From: T1Sed10-7 sp047921175
GTDB taxonomy: Bacteria > Actinomycetota > Nitriliruptoria > Nitriliruptorales > Nitriliruptoraceae
DNA: 49,426 bases
Assembly: GCA_047921175.1 (NCBI GenBank)
Contig: JBLRWQ010000014.1
Location: forward strand, 1 to 49,426
Direction: 5' to 3'
Under the pieces are notes generated by a model. That model saw only the letters and a program-made list of their open reading frames with translations. It searched no databases and had not been told where the DNA came from. Made by a program: the position numbers and the translations under genes. Below, in pieces: positions 7,610 to 15,143 of the stretch (the stretch's first letter is position 1; every line of letters begins with the position of its first letter).

Positions 7610-9822
7610 CAGGTCCCTTCCCGCATCGAGCGCGCGCCGGGGAGGCGCCGCACCAGGTACTGCGCGAGGTGGAGCACCTCGACCGCACGACCGGAGGCGT
7701 GGATCCCGCCGCGCAGGTGCAGGATGCAGCCGGGGTTGTCGGTGATCAGCACCGAGGTGTCGGTCCGGTCGACGCAGCCGAGCTTGCGGTCGAGGATGCC
7801 GGCGGACAGCTCCGGGTTGCGGACCGAGGTGGAGCCGCCGAACCCGCAGCACTCACTGGCCTCGGGCAGCGGCACCACGGGGACGCCCGCGACGTCGCGG
7901 AGGAAGGCCTCGATCGCATCGCCGCGGCCCAGGGTGTTCGAGGCCTGGCAGAAGCGGTGCACGGTCACCGGGGTGCGGTCCCCGTCGTCGAGGCTGCCCG
8001 CGGGCAGACGCCCGGGGCCGCGGGTCAGGTAGGAGAGCAGGTCGTAGGTCCGCCCGGCGAGCTCCTGCGCCCGCTCGACCTCGTCGACGTCGCCGCGCAG
8101 CAGGTGCGGCGCGTCGTGCCGGAGCATCGCCAGGCAGGACGATGCGGGGGTGACCACGTCCGCGCCGTCGGCCAGCGCCGCCATGGTCTGCCGCAGCATG
8201 GACCGGGCCGTGTCCTGCTCCCCGCTGTCGTAGGCCGGTAGACCGCAGCAGTGCTGGTCGCGTGGCACGATCACCTGTGCCCCGGCGGCCCGGAGGAGCT
8301 TCGCGGCGGCGATCGGGATCTCGGGTGCCAGACGGTCCGAGAGGCACTGCAGGAACAGCTGCACCTTGCGGCCCGCCAGAGGCTGATCGGCGAGCCGCGG
8401 GGGCTCCGCCAGACGGCCGCGACGCAGCGTGTCGCGTGCCGGCCGGGACGGCACCGCCGGTGGGGTCCGCCAGCCGACCCGGACGGCCAGCGGCCCACGC
8501 GTCGTCAGCGCAGCCGGGAGCGCGGTGACCCCGTTCCGGCGCAGCGGCGTGGTCGCGAGCCCCGCGGCGCGGAAGCCCAGGTCCACCACCATGCGGTGCT
8601 GGAAGGCCTGGAGCGCGAGCCTGGTCACCCTGCCGGCGGGACCGGCCTCCCCCGCCCGGGCCACGCGCTCACGCACCTCGAGGATCTGGACGGGCAGCGG
8701 GATGTCGACGGGACAGACGGTGGCGCAGGCACCGCAGGACACGCACAGCGACTGCGGTCCGGCAGCGGCCTCGATGCCGTGGTGGAAGCTGGTGTTCACC
8801 AGCCCGATCGCGCCCGTGTAGACGTGGCCGAACGCGTGGCCGCCCACCACGCCGTACGGCGGGCAGACGTCCGCGCAGGCACCGCAGCGGATGCACCGCA
8901 GCGCCGAGGCCATGTCCGGGTCCTCGGCCATCGCGGTCCGGCCGTTGTCGAGCAGCACGATCAGCTGCTCCTGCCCCGGGCGCGGTCCGGTGACGATGTT
9001 GGTGTAGACGGTGCTGGGTTGCCCCGTGGCGGAGCGGCCGAGCAGGCGGACCTGCTTCATGGCGTCCGCGTAGGTCGGCAGCAGCTTCTCGATGCCGGCG
9101 GTCACCACGTGCAGCTTCGGCAGCGCCACGGACAGGCGGTTGTTGCCCTCGTTCTCGATCAGCAGGATCGAACCGCCCTCGACGATCAGGGCGTTGGCAC
9201 CCGACAGCCCGACGCTGCTCGCGAGGAAGCGTTCGCGCAGCTCGGTGCGGGCCGCCTTGACCATGCGGTCGATGTCCTCGGGCGGGAAGGGTCGGTCGAG
9301 TACCCGCTCGAACAGCGCGGCGATGACCTCCTTGCGCTTGTGGATCGCCGGCATCACGAGGTGCGACGGGGTCTCCTCGGCCAGCTGCAGGATCCACTCC
9401 CCCAGGTCGGTCTCGACCGGGACGAGGCCCGCCGCCTCCAGGTGGGCGTTGAGGCCGATCTCCTCGGAGACCATCGACTTGCCCTTGACGATCAGCTCCG
9501 CGCCGGTGGCCTGCATGCGCTCGGTGATCAGGGCGTTGGCCTCGCCCGACGTGGCGACCCGGACCACCTCGGCACCCGCGGCCGTGGCGTTCGCCGTGAA
9601 CGTGTCGAGGTGCTGCTCCCAGTCGTCCCGCACGGCGTCCTTGATGGCGGCCAGCTCGGCGCGCAGCTCGTCGAAGCTGCGTCCCTCCTGCTCCTCGAGG
9701 TCGGCGATGGCCGCATCACGGCTGGCCCGCCAGCCGCGCTGGAAGGCGGTCAGCCCGGCCCGGACGTCCGGGTCGGCCAGCGCGGTGGCGTACCGCTCGT
9801 CGAAGGCTCGGCTCTCGCTCAA
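7609..9822 (-). CDS. LutB-LutA fusion: LUD/iron-sulfur protein with C-terminal CCG domains
   Basis: 737 residues. Residues ~70-290 are a LUD domain as in LutB/LldF (LIVKGKSMVSEEIGLN, ANALIVEGGSILLIENEGNN). Two 4Fe-4S motifs follow at C310/313/316/320 and C360/363/366/370. From ~485 on the protein is a LutA-like CCG protein: LFLQCLSDRLAPEI, HCCGLPAYDSG (C525/C526) and ECCGFGGSTSVRNPELS (C658/C659). Separate LutB (~475) and LutA (~240) add up to this length. LutABC oxidises L-lactate to pyruvate. The start is a TTG at 9822, overlapping the lutC stop (TTGA), with GGAGGAG about 8 bases upstream; no other start fits. The usual HDSCH-type block of LutA reads VHRFCQASNTLG here. Confidence 0.9.
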   Translation of the reverse strand: MSESRAFDERYATALADPDVRAGLTAFQRGWRASRDAAIADLEEQEGRSFDELRAELAAIKDAVRDDWEQHLDTFTANATAAGAEVVRVATSGEANALITERMQATGAELIVKGKSMVSEEIGLNAHLEAAGLVPVETDLGEWILQLAEETPSHLVMPAIHKRKEVIAALFERVLDRPFPPEDIDRMVKAARTELRERFLASSVGLSGANALIVEGGSILLIENEGNNRLSVALPKLHVVTAGIEKLLPTYADAMKQVRLLGRSATGQPSTVYTNIVTGPRPGQEQLIVLLDNGRTAMAEDPDMASALRCIRCGACADVCPPYGVVGGHAFGHVYTGAIGLVNTSFHHGIEAAAGPQSLCVSCGACATVCPVDIPLPVQILEVRERVARAGEAGPAGRVTRLALQAFQHRMVVDLGFRAAGLATTPLRRNGVTALPAALTTRGPLAVRVGWRTPPAVPSRPARDTLRRGRLAEPPRLADQPLAGRKVQLFLQCLSDRLAPEIPIAAAKLLRAAGAQVIVPRDQHCCGLPAYDSGEQDTARSMLRQTMAALADGADVVTPASSCLAMLRHDAPHLLRGDVDEVERAQELAGRTYDLLSYLTRGPGRLPAGSLDDGDRTPVTVHRFCQASNTLGRGDAIEAFLRDVAGVPVVPLPEASECCGFGGSTSVRNPELSAGILDRKLGCVDRTDTSVLITDNPGCILHLRGGIHASGRAVEVLHLAQYLVRRLPGARSMREGT

Positions 9823-10406
9823 ACGGTCGGCTCCTCCGTCGCGGCGGTCGTGCCGACGAGGACGAGCACATCCACCGCTTCGGGGCCCTGCACACCGATG
9901 GTCAGGCTGCGCTCGATGTCGGCGGTCCGGGACGGCCCGGTCATCAGCGACGCGAAGCCGGCCTGCCCGCCCCGCTGGGCCAGCCAGACGGCCACGTCCT
10001 CGAGCCGGTCGACGACGTCGGTTGCGTCCACGACCTGCAGCAGCCGCTTGCCCAGCATCGTGACCACCCGGTCGCGGAGCTCGTGCTCCGAGACCAGCAC
10101 GCTGCCGGTCTCTGCCACCGCCATCACCCCGGCGACGATGGCGACGGGGACGTCGACGACGTCGGCCGCCGGATCCTCGGCGTCGGGGATCACCACGGTG
10201 CAGCCACGGGCCTCGAGGCTCGCGGCCAGGGCCGGCTGGGCCGCGTGGAGGCGGGGGGCGATGGCGACCCGGTCCGCCTGCTCGGCGGCGTGCGCCGCCA
10301 CCTCCTCCCACCCCTCCACCTCGAGGTAGCTGCTGGCGGCCGCCTCGACCTTGGCGCGGAGCTGCTCGCGTGCGGCGGCGGCCGTGCCGGCGACGCGTGA
10401 GCTCAC
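9819..10406 (-). CDS. lutC: lactate utilisation protein LutC-like, LUD domain
   Basis: 195 residues with the LUD (DUF162) pattern: VVDVPVAIVAGVMAVAETGSVLVSE and RSLTIGVQGPEAVDVLVLVG. It is the third component of the LutABC L-lactate oxidation complex. The GTG at 10406 overlaps the lldP stop (GTGA), with GAGGAG 5-6 bases upstream. The downstream lutBA fusion starts inside its stop. An open frame extends upstream but is antisense-like Arg/Gly sequence inside lldP. Confidence 0.9.
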   Translation of the reverse strand: MSSRVAGTAAAAREQLRAKVEAAASSYLEVEGWEEVAAHAAEQADRVAIAPRLHAAQPALAASLEARGCTVVIPDAEDPAADVVDVPVAIVAGVMAVAETGSVLVSEHELRDRVVTMLGKRLLQVVDATDVVDRLEDVAVWLAQRGGQAGFASLMTGPSRTADIERSLTIGVQGPEAVDVLVLVGTTAATEEPTV

Positions 10407-12223
10407 GATCGCTCCTCGAGGTCGGCTCCCTGCTCGACCTCGGGCGACCCTAGGCCATCGCTGGGTTGGCTGCGCTCCCGAGCCGCGAGGACCAGGAGGG
10501 CTGCCGCCGTCGCGACCAGCAGCCCGAGCATCACGGTGCCGGCGTTCGCACCGACCCCCCACACGGCGAGGTAGGTGAAGGTGCCCGCGGCCAGGAGGTA
10601 GTAGCTGCAGGGGATGGCGACCTTGCGCATCAGGTCCCCCTCCCGTCCGACCAGGCCCACCGTCGCCGCCGCCGCCACGACGTTGTGGACGGTGAGCATG
10701 TTGCCGGCGGCGCCACCGACGGCCTGGACCGCGACGATCGGCACCGTCGCGACCCCGATGACCTCGGCGGTGGCGAACTGGAACTGCGCGAACATGATGT
10801 TGCTGATGGTGTTGGAGCCAGCAGCGAAGGCGCCGAGCGCGCCGACCACCGGTGCCACCAACGGCCAGGCCGAGCCGACCGCGGTCGCCGCGCCGTCGGC
10901 GAGGGTCAGCGGCATGGACGCCAGCTCACCGGTGGAGAAGGCGGTACCGGAGTTGATGAAGATCCGGACCAGCGGCACCGCGATGAGCATCGCGGGGGCG
11001 GCCTTGATCATCTGCCTGCCGGCGGTGCGCCAGGCCAGCGTGATCTCCGTGCGGTGCATCCGGTGCAGCGGGTAGCTGACCAGTACGGCCACGAGGAACA
11101 CGAAGCCGGGCAGGTACAGGAACTGGAACCCGGCGTTCAGTCCCTGGCCGAAGATGTCGGACCAGGTGGGGTTGACGCCCTGCAGGACGGACTGGATGCC
11201 GAGCTCGGGGATGCGGGTCAGGACCAGGATGACGGCGAGGACGCCGTACGGCGCCCACGCGCGGGCGGTGCCGATGACCTGGCGGGGTGCGGCGTCGTCC
11301 GGGTGGAGATCCCCCATCCAGTCGTCGACCCAGGTGGCACGGGGGGCGAAGTCCCACGGCTCCTCGGGCTGCAGGAAGCCCTTCCGGGTGGCGGTGATCA
11401 CGATCGCCAGGCCGATCAGGCCACCGAAGAGCGAGGGGAACTCCGGACCCAGCAACCACGCGGTCAGCCAGTAGGGGACGATCATGGCAGCCGCCGCGAA
11501 CAGCGCGAACGGCCAGATCGCCAGGCCGTCGCTGAAGCGCTTGTTCGGACCGAAGAACCGGGTCAGCAGGCCGACCATGAACAGTGGGATGAGCAGTCCG
11601 ACCACCCCGTGCACGGTGGCCGCGGTGAGGGCGACCTCGCCGAGGTAGGCGTCGAGGGTCCCACCGCCGGCGACGATCGCCTCCTCCGCCGCCGTCCCGG
11701 TCAGCCCACGGTTGACCCCGATGATGATCGGGGTCCCGAGCGCTCCGAAGGTCACCGGGGTGGACTGGATGATCAGCCCGCACATCACCGCGGCCATGGC
11801 GGGGAAGCCGAGGGCGAGCAGCAGCGGCGCCACGACCGCGGCAGGGGTCCCGAAGCCCGACGCTCCCTCGATGAAGGAGCCGAACAGCCACGCGATGATG
11901 ATCGCCTGGACGCGCCGATCCGGGCTGATCCGGGTGAAGCCCGCCCGGATGGAGGCCATGGCCCCCGAGGCGTTGAGGGTCGCGAGCAGCAGCAGTGCCC
12001 CGAAGACGATGTAGAGGATGTCCAGCGAGATCCCGAGCCCCTCGATCACCGAGGCGGCGATCGCGATGGGCTCGACGTCCCACACCAACCATGCGACGAG
12101 AGCGGTCACCACGAACCCGACCGCCATCCCGTCGCGCGCAGGCCATCGGAACCCGACCATGAGGACCCCGATCGTCAGGATCGGCAGGAACGCGAGCAGG
12201 CTCAGGACAGCGAGGTTCTCCAT
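10403..12223 (-). CDS. lldP: L-lactate/glycolate permease, LldP family
   Basis: 606 residues, polytopic, somewhat longer than E. coli LldP (551). Family landmarks: IIIAWLFGSFIEGASGFGTP, GALGTPIIIGVNRGLTG, AAGSNTISNIMFAQFQFAT and GAAGNMLTVHNVVAAAATVGL. It imports lactate (and in GlcA-type members glycolate) by proton symport. The start ATG at 12223 has GGGAG 8 bases upstream. It is the first gene of the six-gene operon, so transport and both oxidation routes are expressed together. The extra length is mostly the loop around WDFAPRATWVDDWMGDLHP and the charged tail. Confidence 0.93.
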   Translation of the reverse strand: MENLAVLSLLAFLPILTIGVLMVGFRWPARDGMAVGFVVTALVAWLVWDVEPIAIAASVIEGLGISLDILYIVFGALLLLATLNASGAMASIRAGFTRISPDRRVQAIIIAWLFGSFIEGASGFGTPAAVVAPLLLALGFPAMAAVMCGLIIQSTPVTFGALGTPIIIGVNRGLTGTAAEEAIVAGGGTLDAYLGEVALTAATVHGVVGLLIPLFMVGLLTRFFGPNKRFSDGLAIWPFALFAAAAMIVPYWLTAWLLGPEFPSLFGGLIGLAIVITATRKGFLQPEEPWDFAPRATWVDDWMGDLHPDDAAPRQVIGTARAWAPYGVLAVILVLTRIPELGIQSVLQGVNPTWSDIFGQGLNAGFQFLYLPGFVFLVAVLVSYPLHRMHRTEITLAWRTAGRQMIKAAPAMLIAVPLVRIFINSGTAFSTGELASMPLTLADGAATAVGSAWPLVAPVVGALGAFAAGSNTISNIMFAQFQFATAEVIGVATVPIVAVQAVGGAAGNMLTVHNVVAAAATVGLVGREGDLMRKVAIPCSYYLLAAGTFTYLAVWGVGANAGTVMLGLLVATAAALLVLAARERSQPSDGLGSPEVEQGADLEERS

Positions 12224-12713
12224 GGTGCGGCTCCCAGGTCGGACCGGTCCCGGCGGTCTCCCTCCCCTGCGCGGTGTGCGGTGCGCAGCGGACCCGCCGG
12301 TGGTGCCCGGACCGTCGAGGAACCGGCCGTCACGGTCGACCGCCGGTCGGCCTTGAACGGGTGACGAAGGTCCCACGTCGCATCCCGGACCGCCATCATC
12401 CCGGCGTGCGGCTCTAGCGTTGGGGTCGAAGGACCCTGGCCATCGTCACCGCTGTTGTGCTGGAGGTCGACGGACCAGCCGGCACGGCACGTGCGCCCGC
12501 GACCGGGTCCACCGGTCTGAGCGCACGGTCGACGTCTCGTTCACCGGTCAGCGCCCGTCACGACGGCCAGGATCGGGACATACTGGTCGTCGCGAGACGT
12601 GGACGGGCCCTCGGGTACCCGCGTCGGCGCAACGGTCCTGCGTCCGCTCGCGACCCGCGCTCCGAACGCCGATCGCGGCGACCGGCAGGCGTGGTCGAGC
12701 AGGGGGGCAGGCG
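12224..12713. other. 490-base divergent gap between lldP and the photolyase gene
   Basis: No convincing gene on either strand: the open frame that runs upstream of the photolyase is Arg/Gly/Thr-rich and lacks similarity to it. It must hold the promoters of lldP (leftward) and the photolyase (rightward). TAGCGT at 12415-12420 is a TANNNT hexamer on the plus strand, but it lies about 290 bases before the photolyase. I could not find a clear operator for a lactate regulator of the LldR/GntR type. Confidence 0.4.
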
Positions 12714-14207
12714 ATGCGCACGGTCTGGGTCTGGGGTGACCAGCTCAACGTCGACCTCGCACACCTCAGGGGCGCCTCCCCCGCGGACACCCGGGTCCTC
12801 ATGGTCGTGAGCACGGCCAAGCTCGCCGAGCGACGCTGGCACGTCCAGAAGGCCCACCTGGTCGTCTCGGCCATGCGGCACTTCGCCGCGGAGCTCGAGG
12901 ACCGCGGCTACGCGGTGGACCTGCGCCGAGCCGACAGCATGCGCGCCGGGTTCGCAGCCCACGTCGCCGCGCACGCGCCGACCGAGGTGCGTGCGATGGA
13001 GCCCGCCAGCCGGTCCGGGCAACGCCTGCTCCACGACCTCGACATCGAGGTGGTGGACAACGACCACTTCCTGTGCCACTGGCGGGCGTTCGCTGCCTGG
13101 GCCGGGGACCGCGAACGGCTCCGGATGGAGGACTTCTACCGCTGGAGACGACGTGAGACCGGGATCCTCATGGAGGGCGAGGAACCCGTCGGCGGGCGAT
13201 GGAACCTCGACCACGACAACCGCCAGCCGCCGACCGCCGACCTCGCCGCCGCCGCACCGCGACCGGTGCGCTCCGACCTCGACGACCTCGACCGGGACAC
13301 CCTCGAGCACTGGCTCCCCGACGGCCTGCCCGGTGCGCCGCCGGACGGCACCTGGGCCACGACCCGCCGGGGGGCGCTCGCGCGGCTGCGGCACTTCGTC
13401 GACGAGGCCCTGCCGGCGTTCGGGGACCACCAGGACGCCATGGTCGGGGGCGCCTGGTCGCTGAACCACGCCCTGCTCAGCCACGCGCTCAACCTCGGGC
13501 TGCTCCACCCCCGTGAGGTCCTGGAGGCCGCCGAGGCCGCCTACCACGACGGCCGCGCGCCGCTGAACGCCGTCGAGGGCTTCATCCGCCAGGTGCTCGG
13601 CTGGCGCGAGTTCATCTGGGGCGTCTACCACCGGTGGATGCCCGGCTGGCTGGACGAGAACCACCTCGGTGCCGATCTGCCGGTCCCCCCCGCCTTCACC
13701 GGGGCGGCGGCGACCGAGATGGCCTGCGTCGCCGACACGGTGCGCTCGATCCACGAGCACGCCTACGCGCACCACATCCAGCGGCTGATGGTCCTCGCCA
13801 ACCTCGCCACCGGTGCCGGGGTGCACCCCCGCGCGCTCACCGACTGGATGCACGGGGCGTTCATCGACGCCTACGAGTGGGTGATGGTCCCGAACGTGCT
13901 CGGCATGGGGACCTTCGCCGACGGCGGGCGGATGTCGACCAAGCCGTACATCTCCGGCGGCGCCTACCTGGACCGGATGAGCGACCACTGCGGCGGCTGC
14001 CGGTTCGACCCGAAGCAGCGGGTCGGTGAGGATGCATGCCCGTTCACGACCCTGTACTGGGACGTACTCGACCGCAACCGGGACCAGCTCGCCGGCAACC
14101 ACCGCCTCAACCGCCCGTACGCGACCCTGCGCAAGCTCCGCGACCTGGACGAGGTGCGCGAGCGGGCGGACGAGGTCCGGCGGCGGCTGGTCACCGGAGC
14201 ACTGTGA
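12714..14207 (+). CDS. iron-sulfur bacterial photolyase/cryptochrome (FeS-BCP, PhrB/CryB type)
   Basis: 497 residues. N-terminal Rossmann part begins MRTVWVWGDQLNVDLAHL; the FAD half carries NHALLSHALNLGLLHP and GFIRQVLGWREFIWGVYHRWMP, the signature of the DPRP/FeS-BCP family. Four cysteines, C338, C426, C429 and C442, have spacings 88, 3 and 13, identical to the iron-sulfur ligands C350/C438/C441/C454 of Agrobacterium PhrB as I recall them. Such enzymes repair (6-4) photoproducts with blue light. The ATG at 12714 starts the recognisable fold; the upstream ribosome site is only a weak GGGGGG. It converges with the GNAT gene. Confidence 0.93.
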   Translation: MRTVWVWGDQLNVDLAHLRGASPADTRVLMVVSTAKLAERRWHVQKAHLVVSAMRHFAAELEDRGYAVDLRRADSMRAGFAAHVAAHAPTEVRAMEPASRSGQRLLHDLDIEVVDNDHFLCHWRAFAAWAGDRERLRMEDFYRWRRRETGILMEGEEPVGGRWNLDHDNRQPPTADLAAAAPRPVRSDLDDLDRDTLEHWLPDGLPGAPPDGTWATTRRGALARLRHFVDEALPAFGDHQDAMVGGAWSLNHALLSHALNLGLLHPREVLEAAEAAYHDGRAPLNAVEGFIRQVLGWREFIWGVYHRWMPGWLDENHLGADLPVPPAFTGAAATEMACVADTVRSIHEHAYAHHIQRLMVLANLATGAGVHPRALTDWMHGAFIDAYEWVMVPNVLGMGTFADGGRMSTKPYISGGAYLDRMSDHCGGCRFDPKQRVGEDACPFTTLYWDVLDRNRDQLAGNHRLNRPYATLRKLRDLDEVRERADEVRRRLVTGAL

Positions 14208-14231
14208 GGCGAGGTGCCGTCCGTCGGTCCG

Positions 14232-15074
14232 TCACCCGTCGGTCTCGTTGGCCGCGGGGTCGGTCGGCTCCTCCGCCGGCCAGTGGATGCCCCGTCGGTC
14301 CCGATCCAGCAGCCAGGCCGAGAGCTCCTCCCGCAGCCCCCGGATCTCCTCGTCGATGGCCTCCACCGTGGTGCGTGCGTGGGGCTCCGGTCCTGCCCGG
14401 CGGCGCCAGATGGGCGGGAACAGGCTGGACAGCCGGTGGCCCTGCTTGGCAGCCGCCATGAAGGCCCGCCCCGCGGGCGAGTCGGGGAGGTCGCCCTCCC
14501 GTTCCGGCAGCGCGAGGTCCACCCGCCACAGCCGGTCGCTCTCCCGCTCCCGGACCCCACCGAGGGCGTCGAAGATCTCCAGCATCGACTGGTTGGACGC
14601 CAGCACGTAGTTGCGGAAGACCTCGACGCCATGCTCGCGGGCCCGGGCGGACAGCGCCCCGAGCAGCAGGGTCCCGGCACCACGCCCGTGGTACTCGTCC
14701 GCCACGGTGACCGCCGCCTCCGCGACATGCCGCTCGTAGGGGTCACGGATGTAGCGGGCGACGCCGACACCCGGCACCTCGGTGGCATCGAGGTCGAGCG
14801 CGACCAGCGCCTCGTGGTCGACGTGGTCGACGTCGGTGAGGTAGGCGAGCTGCCGGTCGCTGAGCGAGTCGACGTCGGTGTGGAAGCGGAGGTACCGCGA
14901 GGCCCGCGACAGCCGACGCAGCCCCTCCGCGAGGCGCTCCCGGTCCTCCGGCCGGATCTGGCGCAGCAGGACCGGCGTGCCGTCCCGGAGTGTGGTACGG
15001 CGGTGCCAGCCCTCCGCCACGACCACGAAGGGGTCGTGCAGGTCGTTCCGCCCGGCAGGCTGCCCGTCCGTCAT
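14232..15074 (-). CDS. GNAT-family N-acetyltransferase
   Basis: 280 residues. The GNAT acetyl-CoA site reads AAVTVADEYHGRGAGTLLLGALSARAREHG, preceded by RDGTPVLLRQIRPEDRERLAEGL and followed by VLASNQSMLEIFDALGG. This layout is like the GNAT domain fused to Pat/AcuA-type protein acetyltransferases. A long charged C-terminal tail with EAIDEEIRGLREELSAWLLD has no assigned function. ATG 15074 is preferred over GTG 15080 because GGGAGG lies 5 bases before it. The substrate is unknown; protein or small-molecule acetylation are both possible. Confidence 0.85.
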   Translation of the reverse strand: MTDGQPAGRNDLHDPFVVVAEGWHRRTTLRDGTPVLLRQIRPEDRERLAEGLRRLSRASRYLRFHTDVDSLSDRQLAYLTDVDHVDHEALVALDLDATEVPGVGVARYIRDPYERHVAEAAVTVADEYHGRGAGTLLLGALSARAREHGVEVFRNYVLASNQSMLEIFDALGGVRERESDRLWRVDLALPEREGDLPDSPAGRAFMAAAKQGHRLSSLFPPIWRRRAGPEPHARTTVEAIDEEIRGLREELSAWLLDRDRRGIHWPAEEPTDPAANETDG

Positions 15075-15099
15075 CGCCACCTCCCGTCCGTTCCCATCA

Positions 15100-15105
15100 A
15101 CGCTA
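15100..15105 (-). promoter_or_regulatory. TAGCGT -10-like element upstream of the GNAT gene
   Basis: Read on the minus strand, TAGCGT lies about 25 bases before the start codon at 15074, a fitting distance for a -10 box with a short leader containing GGGAGG. No good -35 was seen. The same hexamer appears before other genes in the window (24575, 41101). Confidence 0.35.
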
Positions 15106-15143
15106 GATGGCGGCGGCAGCCCGCGGCAGGCTCCCGCGCCGGA

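Noticed and set aside
10466..12364. 632-residue open frame on the plus strand opposite lldP
   Set aside because: Gly/Arg/Asp/Gln/His-rich, typical antisense shadow of a hydrophobic gene in high-GC DNA; lldP on the other strand has clear family motifs.
12420..12713. N-terminal extension of the photolyase
   Set aside because: The added ~98 residues are Arg/Gly/Ser-rich and precede the normal first strand; the family starts at MRTVWVWGDQL.
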